Positions 1 to 8,724 of a DNA stretch of 43,624 nt are shown one piece after another (within the stretch, counting starts at the first letter, position 1; the number at the start of each line of letters is the position of its first letter). Both the position numbers and the translations under genes were made by a program. The DNA is from Nitrospinaceae bacterium (lineage in GTDB: Bacteria; Nitrospinota; Nitrospinia; Nitrospinales; VA-1). The DNA lies in contig JAJDBH010000088.1 in assembly GCA_029261455.1 (NCBI GenBank), positions 1-43,624 on the forward strand. The letters run 5' to 3'. The notes under the pieces were generated by a model, which worked only from the letters and a program-made list of their open reading frames with translations, was not told the origin of the DNA and did not search any database.

Positions 1-1226
1 CCTACCTCATCATCCGATGAAACAGGGAGCCTTTCCTGATTGAGCACTCCTTCACTGATACGGGTCAGAGTATTTGAAACCCTTCGAATTGGATTAATAA
101 CTACCGTAGAGAGGTAATACGCGATAAGAAATAGAAGAAACAAGGTTACCGATGCACACACGATCACCGACATGCGAATATTTCCCTGATTTTTTTGCAC
201 CACTTCAGAAAAGATGTCCACCAAAGTGTTGCTATGGCTGCGCATGTTGTTGGAAGCCTCGATTATTTCTTCTTGAGCCATCCTGTAAGGTAAAGAATTC
301 ACCTCAGAGGTCAGCAAAACCTGAACTCCCCTTTTGAATTCGGTCAACTGGTCTTCAATTTTTTTAATAGTTGATTGGGCCGAAGATGAAACAATGGCTT
401 CCATTTTCACAAATTCTGACATATCCATGTCTGCAGGGTAGCTTCCACCTGATTTGGCAGCCGCAAGGGTCTGTGAAAAAATCTCCGCCGCCTTTTCGTA
501 TTCTTTTAAGCTGGGGTTGATTTCAATTTTCCCTAAAGCCACATCTTCGGAAAATAACAACTTATATCTACGAATTCCCAGGATGTCCCCAATCTGAAAG
601 TGCGCTTTTTTAATTTTTATATGACAATCGACACAACCCTGAACGGTGGCTATGTCTGCAGAATAAAAATTCACAAAAAGCTTGTCATCCTCTTCATAAA
701 ACTTATTGAACAGTTCGCCCGGATTCTTTGTCAGGTAATCATTAGCTTCTTGATCTGCTTGCGAGGTAAATTTCTGGTTAGGGTTTACTGGAGACTCTGC
801 AAAAATATCAACCTTTAAGGATCTCCCGAGACCAAACGTAGAATTGACAAGCCGTGTGAAGGTTGCCGGATAAGGGATGGAAGGGTGGGTTTCCTTTTCC
901 GGATTCATGGAAATTTTAATATCGGATTTTTTAGCGACCCCGACTACAGATTGCGTAAATATCATCCGCATTTGAGTAATGTAGTCATCCAGCGAGTCAA
1001 CATTCTGTTCCATGCTTTTTATGCGACTCTTTGCCATGGCATACCCAAAAACCGATTTACCCATTGCCTGGCTCAACATACGCTGTCGACCCAGCGCATT
1101 GGTTATTTGAGAATCTTCTTCAGAGTTTTTCTGAAACCAGAAGGTAAGAAACGCGGAAATGAGAACTACAAGAAACAGAAGGGCGAAGCTGAAATAGACT
1201 TTTAATTTCACAGAAAGGTTTCGCAT
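1..1226 (-). CDS. Membrane sensor with periplasmic heme-binding (DUF3365/Tll0287-like) domain, N-terminal part
   Basis: The reading frame is open from an ATG at 1226 to the left edge, giving about 408 residues, so the output domain is outside the window. A membrane segment lies at residues 10-28. It is followed by a PilJ/NarX-type motif, GRQRMLSQAMGK (about 46-57), and then a DUF3365/Tll0287-like region ending in GCVDCH (C198, C201, H202), a c-type heme attachment motif. A second membrane segment near residues 340-360 leads into NPIRRVSNTLTRI, the start of a HAMP domain. This is the architecture of a chemoreceptor or histidine kinase that reads a redox or ligand signal in the periplasm through heme. 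A response-regulator gene ends 30 bases upstream on the same strand, so the two probably form a signalling operon. Whether the output is kinase, cyclase or MCP cannot be seen. Confidence 0.8.
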   Translation of the reverse strand, partial: MRNLSVKLKVYFSFALLFLVVLISAFLTFWFQKNSEEDSQITNALGRQRMLSQAMGKSVFGYAMAKSRIKSMEQNVDSLDDYITQMRMIFTQSVVGVAKKSDIKISMNPEKETHPSIPYPATFTRLVNSTFGLGRSLKVDIFAESPVNPNQKFTSQADQEANDYLTKNPGELFNKFYEEDDKLFVNFYSADIATVQGCVDCHIKIKKAHFQIGDILGIRRYKLLFSEDVALGKIEINPSLKEYEKAAEIFSQTLAAAKSGGSYPADMDMSEFVKMEAIVSSSAQSTIKKIEDQLTEFKRGVQVLLTSEVNSLPYRMAQEEIIEASNNMRSHSNTLVDIFSEVVQKNQGNIRMSVIVCASVTLFLLFLIAYYLSTVVINPIRRVSNTLTRISEGVLNQERLPVSSDDEV

Positions 1227-1256
1227 TTTCTAATTAACCCTTTAGGTTGGGAAAGC

Positions 1257-1634
1257 CTATCTTTTGCTCACAACCCTTTTGTACTTTCTATCGAGAATTG
1301 AAGGGAACGTGCCAGCTTCAATAGGCTTGGCGATATATTCATCCGCACCGGACTTAAAAGCATCTTCCACATCTCCCACTTTGTCTAAAGCGGTAAGCAT
1401 GATCACCGGGATATCTTTTATTTTCACATTTTTTCTTATTAACTGGCAGGTTTTGAAACCGGACATCCCTGGCATCTTTCCATCCAGCAAAATCAGTCCG
1501 GGTTGATGGACTTCAGCCTTTTTAATTCCCTCTTCTCCACTTGCCGCAAAAATCAGATCATGTCCCTCTCTATCTAGAAAAGATTCGATCATGGTTCTAA
1601 AAATATATTCGTCATCGATAACAAGTATTTTCAT
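1257..1634 (-). CDS. Single-domain response regulator (CheY-like receiver)
   Basis: About 125 residues, almost entirely one REC domain. It starts MKILVIDDEY (acidic pocket), has the phospho-acceptor Asp in LILLDGKMPGMSG, a switch Thr in IMLTALDK, and the conserved Lys in YIAKPIEAG. No DNA-binding or enzymatic output domain follows. The C-terminus is short and basic (RKYKRVVSKR). The start at 1634 is preferred over an in-frame ATG at 1670, because receiver proteins usually begin at this point and GATGGAA lies upstream, while no ribosome site precedes 1670. It lies directly upstream of the heme sensor and is probably its partner, or a CheY-type protein acting on another target. Confidence 0.88.
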   Translation of the reverse strand: MKILVIDDEYIFRTMIESFLDREGHDLIFAASGEEGIKKAEVHQPGLILLDGKMPGMSGFKTCQLIRKNVKIKDIPVIMLTALDKVGDVEDAFKSGADEYIAKPIEAGTFPSILDRKYKRVVSKR

Positions 1635-1864
1635 CAGAAAAATTCCATCATTGAAATAAGGAAGGCCCATAAGATAAAAAAACCACTAGGCCTCTCTAGC
1701 ATTGATTTATTTGTATTATGATATTTTACTCTAAACTATTAATAACACCAAAACTGTATGCAATAAGGGTCAAGTTGGCTCTGGGTTTCAGCACAATATT
1801 TCAATCGTAGGATTGTATTATTTATTAAGGGCAATGGTTACCTCAAAGCGTCAATATCAATCTC

Positions 1865-4261
1865 TCAATCTTTCTTGAAACGGGTGAAGGACGACCTGTT
1901 CTTTCGCAATTCAAATAGCGCTGGGAGCATGAATAGAGCACAAATTGTGCATGTAATTATTCCCAGTTCCACCACCGAGGCAATGGATCTGATCCCTTGG
2001 TGATGAGCAATATTCAAACTGGCATAACCGGCAAGACTGGTCAAAGCTGATAATATAATCGAACTCCCTGTTTCTTGCAGCGACTTGAGTGAAGCACCTT
2101 TGGAATAATCCAGTATATGGTGACTGAGATAAATGCAATGGTCAATCATGATTCCCACGATGGAAGGAAGCATTACAATGTTGATGAAATTCAGTTTCAC
2201 ATCGAAAGCGGACATAAGCGCACCGGTCAAGACCAAACCGGTAAAAAGAGGCAGGAAAGTGATGACCGCCAAACGAATACTTTGAAGATCCACCACAAGG
2301 ATGAGAAAAACCATGGCAAAAGCGATAGCCATTGCCATCGGCCCCTTCTCCTTAACCCAATCCAGGATTTCGGCGGCTATCAGATTTTCATTTAACACCG
2401 AGGTCTTGATATTTTTCTCCGCCATCATGCCTTTCAATTCTTCAACTTCCTTTTCCAACTGATAAATATTTTCTACATGAAAAAAATTCTTGTCTGCGGG
2501 AGAAAGTAACAAAACCAGATAATCATCTCCAGCGCGGAGCCTTTTCTCCACATTAGAAGGTATTTGTTTTTCATCAAACGGCTCAGCATTGACCAGTTTT
2601 CTAAAGTTTTCATACCGATCGTTCCCCAGCGAAAACTTAATGATGTCCTCGTTATCCAAAAACATTTTCCGAATTCGGGTGATGGTATCCTTCTTCGACT
2701 CATATTCCTCGCGGCTGAACATGTTTAAAGAATACTGCAGGCCTATAATCGTCTGATCGCCACTCTTTCTCTTGATTTCCTCCAAAGCGTCTTGGATCTC
2801 GAACAGGCTTTCCTTTTCAGGTGTCAGAATCAAGGTAGGGGAAAAAGCAAAACCAAAATCGTCTGTGGTGACCGTCTCATAATCACCGGCGGGGGACTCT
2901 CCTCTCAATTTCTGAAAATCATATTCAAAACTGAGCCCAGGGAGAAGGAACAAACCAGCCACCATTAAGAAAAGAAACATGGCCGAAAGGAAATAGGGTG
3001 TCGTGTAATACAAATTTGAAATTTTAAAGGTGAACAATCTGGGCCGGGGTTTACTCAACCAATGAATTTTGTCATAAAACAAAGCCTGCGCTGGAAAAAT
3101 GAAATAGTAGCTAAAAAAAGCACAGACTATACCCAAGGTGGCGATTTTTCCAAACTCCGAGAATCCCTGAAAATCCGAGAAGCTTAAGATCGAAAAAACA
3201 CTGATCGTGGTTAACATCGCAATCAACCCCGATCGCCCGACCTGAGTCACTACCAGTTCCGTCGCCTCGGGAATGGTTTTCCCTTTGAGTAGTTCCTGCT
3301 TGAAGCGAATATAAAGGTGAATGCCATAATCAATCCCCAATCCCATCAATATGGCCACCAGAAAACCGGAAATTATATTCAGGTGCCCGATGAACAAGCG
3401 CGTCAAGGCAAAGGTATAAGTCAGCGACAGCAATAAGGGGAAAATGATGAGAGGTATGGAAAACCAGGAGCGTGTATAGACAAGGATAATAAAACTTGCC
3501 AACAAGGCCGCAAGCAATGCCGACTTTTTAAGATCGCTTTGAATAAACTGGTTTTCTTCCAGCCGCACAATCAGCGAACCGGTGAGATTGATAGTCAGGT
3601 CGGGAATATCTCTTTCAAGTCCAGTCTCGTCAATCGCCTGTTGAATGGATTGAACATATCGCTCAGTAAAATCCGTATCGGTGACTGTCCCCTTTGGTTT
3701 TACAAAGATATAATAATTATTTTCCCTCTTCCCTTTGTGAAAAGGTTTTATGTCTTCAAAAATATCGTACTGGTCGGCAAGCGTTTGCAGCTTAACTGGA
3801 TTGAAAAGTTCATCCTCTCCAAAAAAACCTCCAAATTGACCTCGCGCATAGTCAATCGCTTCCGCGACCAGAGATTCAAGTTGAAGTAACTCTGCCTTGG
3901 GAACTAGCAGGAGTTGGCGATTTCTTAAAAATTCTTCGGGTACTTGAGAATCTACGAAATAGGTTCCTGGAACTTTTTCTAAAGCCCGGGCTAGTTTACC
4001 AATCACTTCAGGAGCCTGAATGGGATTCAACTGCTCCAGAACAACCACAAGTGGGCCAGACCCGCCGGTTTTGGCAACCACTTCATTAAATTCTTTTATT
4101 AGCGGTAAATCCTGAGGAAGAAGGTTATCCATTCTGGGGTTGAAGCTTAAACCACTTGCCCAATAAATAGAAAATCCACTTAAAAGAAGCGCTAGAATTA
4201 GCAGGGTGCCGGGGTAACGGCGGGTAATTTTTTGGAAGCACCAACTTAGAACTGTTTTCAT
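1865..4261 (-). CDS. RND superfamily exporter (MMPL / sterol-sensing-domain type)
   Basis: About 798 residues with two-fold internal symmetry. Each half has one membrane helix, a large periplasmic loop, then a bundle of five helices. The first bundle carries GLGIDYGIH and the second GIMIDHCIYLSHH, the GxxxD-type proton-relay helix of MMPL/HAE3 exporters. The first loop begins FNPRMDNLLPQDLPL, typical of lipid-exporting RND proteins, including the hopanoid transporter HpnN group. It probably moves a lipid or other hydrophobic compound from the inner membrane using the proton gradient. The ATG at 4261 is preferred over a TTG at 4321, since it gives a normal short cytoplasmic start (MKTVLSW). 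No periplasmic adaptor or hopanoid genes are adjacent, so the substrate is open. Confidence 0.85.
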   Translation of the reverse strand: MKTVLSWCFQKITRRYPGTLLILALLLSGFSIYWASGLSFNPRMDNLLPQDLPLIKEFNEVVAKTGGSGPLVVVLEQLNPIQAPEVIGKLARALEKVPGTYFVDSQVPEEFLRNRQLLLVPKAELLQLESLVAEAIDYARGQFGGFFGEDELFNPVKLQTLADQYDIFEDIKPFHKGKRENNYYIFVKPKGTVTDTDFTERYVQSIQQAIDETGLERDIPDLTINLTGSLIVRLEENQFIQSDLKKSALLAALLASFIILVYTRSWFSIPLIIFPLLLSLTYTFALTRLFIGHLNIISGFLVAILMGLGIDYGIHLYIRFKQELLKGKTIPEATELVVTQVGRSGLIAMLTTISVFSILSFSDFQGFSEFGKIATLGIVCAFFSYYFIFPAQALFYDKIHWLSKPRPRLFTFKISNLYYTTPYFLSAMFLFLMVAGLFLLPGLSFEYDFQKLRGESPAGDYETVTTDDFGFAFSPTLILTPEKESLFEIQDALEEIKRKSGDQTIIGLQYSLNMFSREEYESKKDTITRIRKMFLDNEDIIKFSLGNDRYENFRKLVNAEPFDEKQIPSNVEKRLRAGDDYLVLLLSPADKNFFHVENIYQLEKEVEELKGMMAEKNIKTSVLNENLIAAEILDWVKEKGPMAMAIAFAMVFLILVVDLQSIRLAVITFLPLFTGLVLTGALMSAFDVKLNFINIVMLPSIVGIMIDHCIYLSHHILDYSKGASLKSLQETGSSIILSALTSLAGYASLNIAHHQGIRSIASVVELGIITCTICALFMLPALFELRKNRSSFTRFKKD

Positions 4262-4418
4262 ACCCGGAACGTTGAAGGCGAGCGAGGAAAAATCATTAAA
4301 ACTTAATAGAAACCAAAGCAAGTATACACAGACTAACCGCTGTTGGGAAGTGAAGTTGGTTGCCCATGTTTTTATATGTACACTCTTCTATTTTTTGACT
4401 GCACCAATACCAAAAACT

Positions 4419-5855
4419 CTATTCAAACTGGCTTCTACTTCTAGTCCGCGCCGCCTTCGATTCCCTGGCAGCTTCAACCACTGCGGCTGAGACATTTTCT
4501 ACCACCTTGGCATCGAACACGCTTGGGATGATGTATTCCGGTTGCAAATGTTCTTCCTCAATGCAATTCGCAATAGCATAGGCAGCTGCCATTTTCATTT
4601 CCTCATTGATATGTGTTGCCAGACAATCCAGAGCACCCTTGAAAAGACCGGGAAAACATAAAACATTATTGATCTGGTTGGGATAATCACTTCGGCCCGT
4701 TGCCATGACCGCCACATGAGGCCCGGCTTCCTCAGGTAAGATTTCCGGAATTGGGTTCGCTAAAGCAAAAACCACCGGATTCTTGGCCATTTTTTTTATG
4801 TCATCAACAGACAGTTGGCGAGGGCCCGAAACACCGAGAAACACATCAGCTCCGGCAATGACCTCACTCAAACTTCCTTTTAGTCCTTCAGGGTTGGTAT
4901 TGTCAGCAAACCATTGTTTGGCGTCATTGAGGTCATCCCGTGATTTATTAATAGCTCCATTACGATCACAGGCAACGATGTTATCTACCTTGAGCTGCTT
5001 GATCATTTTAGCGCAAGCTGTCCCGGCAGCCCCTGCACCCAGAATCACAACTTTGATGGATTCTGGTTTCTTATCCAAAAGCTTCAAGGCGTTGATCAGT
5101 GCAGAAGAAACAACAACCGCCGTTCCATGCTGGTCATCATGGAATACCGGAATATCCAGTTCCTCCTGCAACCTCCTCTCAATCTCAAAACAATGAGGAG
5201 CCGCGATATCCTCCAGATTTATTCCTCCAAAACCGGGGGCAATAGCCCGAACGGTATTCACCACTTCGTCCACACTTGAAGTATTCAGACATATGGGGAA
5301 GGCATCGATTCCGGCAAACTCCTTAAACAACATCGCCTTACCTTCCATAACTGGCAATGCGGCCTCGGGACCAATATTGCCTAACCCTAACACTGCAGAA
5401 CCATCAGTGACTATAGCAACCGTGCTTCCTTTTATCGTCAACTTATAAACCAATTCAGGGTTCTGATGAATAGCTGTACAAACCCGCCCCACACCAGGAG
5501 TGTAGGCCATGGATAGGTCGTCCCGTGTCTTTAAAGTTTGACGACTTGTGACCTCAATCTTCCCTCCCAAATGCATGAGAAAAGTACGGTCGGAATGGTG
5601 AATGATTTCTACACCCTTCACCTTTGCTAGAGACTCAACAATTTCCTCACCATGCTCCGCCCCTGATGTGTAGATACTAATATCCCGGATAGAAGCTCCC
5701 TGAGAAAGGGGACGGACTAAATCTATCGCTCCAATTTGTCCATTGAGTTCTGCGATTCGAGCTGTTACCTGGGAAAACCCTTTAGTCTGGCCATCAATTC
5801 TCAGGCGTACAATAATACTGTCTCCAGCATTGGGTGTAAAAGCGCTTCTCGTCAT
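4419..5855 (-). CDS. NAD(P)-dependent malic enzyme with N-terminal ACT-like domain
   Basis: 478 residues. The enzyme oxidatively decarboxylates malate to pyruvate, linking the TCA cycle to pyruvate and reducing power in the cytoplasm. Residues 1-90 resemble an ACT-type regulatory domain (IIVRLRIDGQTKGFSQVTARI), as in some bacterial short-form malic enzymes. The catalytic core follows, with Tyr118 in AYTPGVGRVC, Lys173 in MEGKAMLFKEF, metal ligands in NLEDIAAPHC (E215, D216) and HDDQHGTAVV (D240, D241), and the nucleotide-binding GAGAAGTA at 273-280. NAD versus NADP preference cannot be read reliably. It is preceded by a 300-base gap and followed by the RND gene about 160 bases on, so it is probably monocistronic. 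Confidence 0.93.
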   Translation of the reverse strand: MTRSAFTPNAGDSIIVRLRIDGQTKGFSQVTARIAELNGQIGAIDLVRPLSQGASIRDISIYTSGAEHGEEIVESLAKVKGVEIIHHSDRTFLMHLGGKIEVTSRQTLKTRDDLSMAYTPGVGRVCTAIHQNPELVYKLTIKGSTVAIVTDGSAVLGLGNIGPEAALPVMEGKAMLFKEFAGIDAFPICLNTSSVDEVVNTVRAIAPGFGGINLEDIAAPHCFEIERRLQEELDIPVFHDDQHGTAVVVSSALINALKLLDKKPESIKVVILGAGAAGTACAKMIKQLKVDNIVACDRNGAINKSRDDLNDAKQWFADNTNPEGLKGSLSEVIAGADVFLGVSGPRQLSVDDIKKMAKNPVVFALANPIPEILPEEAGPHVAVMATGRSDYPNQINNVLCFPGLFKGALDCLATHINEEMKMAAAYAIANCIEEEHLQPEYIIPSVFDAKVVENVSAAVVEAARESKAARTRSRSQFE

Positions 5856-6103
5856 GATCTCACCTCTGGGTTATGCGTTAGCAAAGGCAGTCTATTTAAT
5901 TAGTTCCTTCAATCTTCTCCCCTCCGACTCCGGTGTATGTGACTCAACGGTTAAGAATAGAGCTATTAGGCAAGAAAACTGCGTGCATGTCAATTACAAG
6001 GAACGTTTAGCAGAACGCTCTTTAACTCAGAGAGTTACCTTTCAAATCTAGGGGAATAGTATTTTGGAGAAACGAGCACTTTGCCGCTAAATGGTAGGAA
6101 AAT

Positions 6104-6141
6104 AAACAAAAAAAAGCCAGCGAAGCAAATGCTTCGCTGGC
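6104..6141 (-). terminator. Rho-independent terminator of the cold-shock gene
   Basis: A perfect 12-bp stem (6116-6127 with 6130-6141, core CCAGCGAAGCA) has a two-base loop. On the minus strand it is followed by a run of seven T. It lies 20 bases past the stop of the cold-shock gene. Confidence 0.88.
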
Positions 6142-6160
6142 CTTAATTATCAAACAAAAT

Positions 6161-6361
6161 TTATTTAGGTATTACCTTGGATGCCTGAGGCCCTTTTTGT
6201 CCCATGCTCTTTTCGAACTCGACTGCCTGGCCTTCTGCAAGAGTCTTAAAACCATCTCCTTGAATTTCAGAAAAATGGACAAAGCAATCTTCCCCATCAC
6301 TAGACTCAATAAATCCGTAACCCTTACTATCGTTAAACCATTTTACTTTTCCTTCTGCCAT
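6161..6361 (-). CDS. Cold-shock domain protein (CspA family)
   Basis: 66 residues, the usual length for a single-domain Csp. It carries KGYGFI (RNP1) and CFVHFSEI (RNP2-like), the nucleic-acid-binding surface of the five-stranded OB fold, plus the family ending [10 protein letters not shown]. It would act as an RNA chaperone that melts structure in mRNA. The ATG at 6361 is preceded by GGAGG nine bases upstream. It is a paralogue of the second Csp at 14436-14636; the two share most residues. The gene stands alone, with a strong terminator behind and a long non-coding stretch in front that may contain its structured leader. Confidence 0.95.
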   Translation of the reverse strand: MAEGKVKWFNDSKGYGFIESSDGEDCFVHFSEIQGDGFKTLAEGQAVEFEKSMGQKGPQASKVIPK

Positions 6362-6990
6362 AACAGATAACCTCCAACATTTTTAGCGGCAAGGCCAATC
6401 AAGCCATCCAACGAACCTTCCCAATTTTTACCTGGGTCCCAATCTCTGCCAAGGTTTCTACCGAGCTAAATAAAAATAATCCTTTCGCCCATTACAGACT
6501 CAGAACATTGACTTATTAAACTCATAAACCGACTTACATTGACACTGGAAACCCCAATATCGGCAGAGATTATAGCACCAAAACTATTCCCGGCCTAGCT
6601 TTAAGAGATACCAGAATCGGTATAGTCAAAATTTACCGGGAGGCAAAACTGTCAGTAAAACTCTTACCTCAAATCTAGTCAAAAATTCATCTGGCGTAAG
6701 CATGCAGATGCCTCAACAACACATTAAACTTTAGTTTTTACTGATTTATCACCCACCCAAAAATATATAACCATAAAAAATTCAACCTCTTTAAGAGTCC
6801 CATCAATCCCATTAAAGACAAAATATATATAGCAAACAGTCCCTGAATTTAATTATATCCGTCAAAAACCAAACTCATACCATCAACGACATTATCACCA
6901 ACCCTACCTAGTTCTTAGACATAAGAGTTAATGTTTTTGGGGTCATCGGAAAGCAAAATTCTTTTTTTCTGTGACAATCGGTCATCCACG
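6362..6990. other. Long non-coding stretch upstream of the cold-shock gene
   Basis: About 630 AT-rich bases without a credible reading frame. The part nearest 6361 is the expected site of the cold-shock promoter and 5' leader on the minus strand. I could not identify a convincing promoter or known riboswitch. The far end is the 3' side of the AglD-like gene, and no clear terminator hairpin was seen there. Confidence 0.5.
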
Positions 6991-7968
6991 TTAAGTTTCA
7001 TCAGCAACCCATTTTTCTTCTGAAAGATTGTCCTTTTGAGCCGAAGTTACAAACAAAAGCACTAAATAACCGGTCCCCACCATAGGAACCAAAAAGCAAA
7101 GATGTTGCAGGAGGGCCAAACTTAAAGCAAGTTCGGGAGTGAGCCCGCAAAATTGATAGACCAAAAAAGCAGTTCCTTCATAGACTCCAAAATTTCCAGG
7201 AGTGATCGGTAAAACTGTCGCTAGGTTCAACGCTCCCATGACCAGTATTGGGGCCCAAACGGGAAGATCCAAGTTTAAACTTTTTTGAACCGCCCAAATC
7301 CCCAAAGTCTGCGCAAACATCATTAAAAGTGCCAGCAAAAGACCTAAACTAAAGATTCTCATATCCCTTAAAACTTCCAGATGAGCGGACCAGCGCGACA
7401 CAAAAGCCCTGAGTTTACCTGCAAAGGACCCAGTTTCTTTTCCTTCTCGAGTCCCTGGTTTCTTATGAGCTAAGTAAAACATGATTGAAGCAAAAAAACC
7501 TATAGCAACTATAAAAACCAGTATTGCCTGTCCCATTCGTTCTGGAAGGGGAACAAAAATTGCCACCAAACTTAGAACGAATATTTTCGCGAAACCTTCC
7601 ATGAGCTGATCGAGTGCCAATACCGACAGAGCCACAGTGTGCCCCACCTTTGCCCGTCGAGCCAAAGCCATAACCCCGACTGCATGCCCACCGGGAAACG
7701 GAATGGTATTGCAGGATGTTGACATAAATGAGTTGGCTTGAAAAATCCGGATAAAAGGAACTGAAAGTTTTTTCGGTAAGAGCAAATACCAAAGCGACGC
7801 CCAAATCCCCAAAATACAGGCATTGAAAAAAACAGCCCAAAATAGCCATGAAGGAGTTGCCTTGGACAACTCGTTCCACGCTTGATCCAAGTCAATTGAT
7901 TGCAGACAAAGATAAAATAAACCTGCTGCAATAACCCACAAGACAATGATGAAAGGTGTTTTTTTCAA
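6991..7968 (-). CDS. AglD/UPF0104-family integral membrane protein (lysylphosphatidylglycerol synthase-type TM domain)
   Basis: 325 residues with about eight membrane segments. The family signature is visible: a first helix followed by LDQAWNELSKATPSWL, the motif NTIPFPGGHAVGVMALAR in the centre, and GALNLATVLPITPGNFGVYEGTAFLVYQ near the C-terminus (the PGN-GxxE region). The family includes the transmembrane part of MprF and proteins tied to lipid or polyprenyl-sugar handling. The enzymatic MprF domain is absent here, so aminoacyl-lipid synthesis should not be assumed. The gene is divergent from the CBS gene at 8139, and the two share a 170-base promoter region. Confidence 0.8.
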   Translation of the reverse strand: MKKTPFIIVLWVIAAGLFYLCLQSIDLDQAWNELSKATPSWLFWAVFFNACILGIWASLWYLLLPKKLSVPFIRIFQANSFMSTSCNTIPFPGGHAVGVMALARRAKVGHTVALSVLALDQLMEGFAKIFVLSLVAIFVPLPERMGQAILVFIVAIGFFASIMFYLAHKKPGTREGKETGSFAGKLRAFVSRWSAHLEVLRDMRIFSLGLLLALLMMFAQTLGIWAVQKSLNLDLPVWAPILVMGALNLATVLPITPGNFGVYEGTAFLVYQFCGLTPELALSLALLQHLCFLVPMVGTGYLVLLFVTSAQKDNLSEEKWVADET

Positions 7969-8044
7969 GGTTCAATCTCAAACAAATAATTAAAAATTCT
8001 TACTTTACTATTTTATCCTGCCTATGCCTGCCAAGGTACCCCAA

Positions 8045-8073
8045 TTTACATACTTTTAAAATCGGCTATTAAT
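8045..8073 (+). promoter_or_regulatory. Possible sigma-70-type promoter for the CBS-domain gene
   Basis: TTTACA at 8045-8050 and TATTAA at 8067-8072 are separated by 16 bases, within the divergent gap and about 65 bases before the ATG at 8139. Both hexamers are imperfect matches, so this is only a candidate. Confidence 0.3.
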
Positions 8074-8138
8074 GTTACCCTATTGTCCGCACAGCGAGCC
8101 ATAAAATTGCTCAACACAAACGGGCGGCAACATCAAAA

Positions 8139-8501
8139 ATGTCTGATAAATATATTTCAGAACTCATGCAACCTCCTGACTCTATCCACCCTTCTGCCAA
8201 TGTCGAAGAATCGGCCAGTGAAATGTCATCACAGGGAGCAGATGCGTTACTCATAAAACAGTCGGAAGAGTATATCGGCATTTTCACCAAGGCCGATCTG
8301 ATAAAGTTGCTGGAAAAAAATATAAACCCTGCCGAAGTCACCGTTTCCAGCATAATGTCAAAATCCATTCTTTCTCTCGATGCAAAAACCACCGTTGATG
8401 AAGCACGAAATAAAATACGGGCAAATAACATCCGACATTACGCAGTAACCCAGAACAAAAAAATTGTGGGCCTCATTTCTATCAAAGATCTGGACTCATG
8501 A
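8139..8501 (+). CDS. Two-CBS-domain protein
   Basis: 120 residues made of two CBS repeats and nothing else. The first spans about residues 5-58 (SIHPSANVEESASEMSSQGA ... GIFTKADLIKLL) and the second about 66-120 (SILSLDAKTTVDEARNKIR ... IVGLISIKDL). Such stand-alone pairs bind adenosine nucleotides or related ligands and usually regulate a partner protein. No partner is obvious next door; the following gene is a transporter 100-220 bases away on the same strand. No strong ribosome site precedes the ATG. Confidence 0.85.
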   Translation: MSDKYISELMQPPDSIHPSANVEESASEMSSQGADALLIKQSEEYIGIFTKADLIKLLEKNINPAEVTVSSIMSKSILSLDAKTTVDEARNKIRANNIRHYAVTQNKKIVGLISIKDLDS

Positions 8502-8604
8502 GCCCAACTCCTGATTTTCAAGCATCCCCTTTTTATCCACCTGAAAACTTAACGGCTTCTTTGCGCCGGTTTTGTCACTCTTCATTGATTATCCTTCATA
8601 TATT

Positions 8605-8724
8605 ATGGATGAAAGCATTTACCGCTTAGTCTCACTTACCGGTTTTTTCCTGGTTGCTTGCATGGCCTAGGTTACTGGTAGCCGACAAAAAATCAACACC
8701 AAAACCATCATAGGAAGTATTGCC
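8605..8724 (+). other. N-terminal coding extension of the CNT transporter, interrupted by an in-frame amber codon
   Basis: An ATG at 8605 reads in the same frame as the transporter for 21 codons to a TAG at 8668-8670. The frame then stays open into the main coding region. The encoded text is family-like: a hydrophobic helix (LVSLTGFFLVACMA), then the stop, then VTGSRQKIN, which matches the usual post-helix SxxRxxIN segment of NupC-type proteins. Either the gene is broken here, the stop is recoded, or this is a sequencing error. AGGA lies nine bases before a TTG at 8725, so translation could begin downstream of the stop. Confidence 0.6.

Noticed and set aside
1865-4261. Assignment as hopanoid transporter HpnN
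   Set aside because: The fold fits the wider MMPL/HAE3 group, but no hopanoid biosynthesis genes are in the window, so the specific name is not justified.
4262-4321. TTG-initiated extension of the RND exporter
   Set aside because: It adds a hydrophobic stretch before the normal cytoplasmic start; the ATG at 4261 fits the family better.
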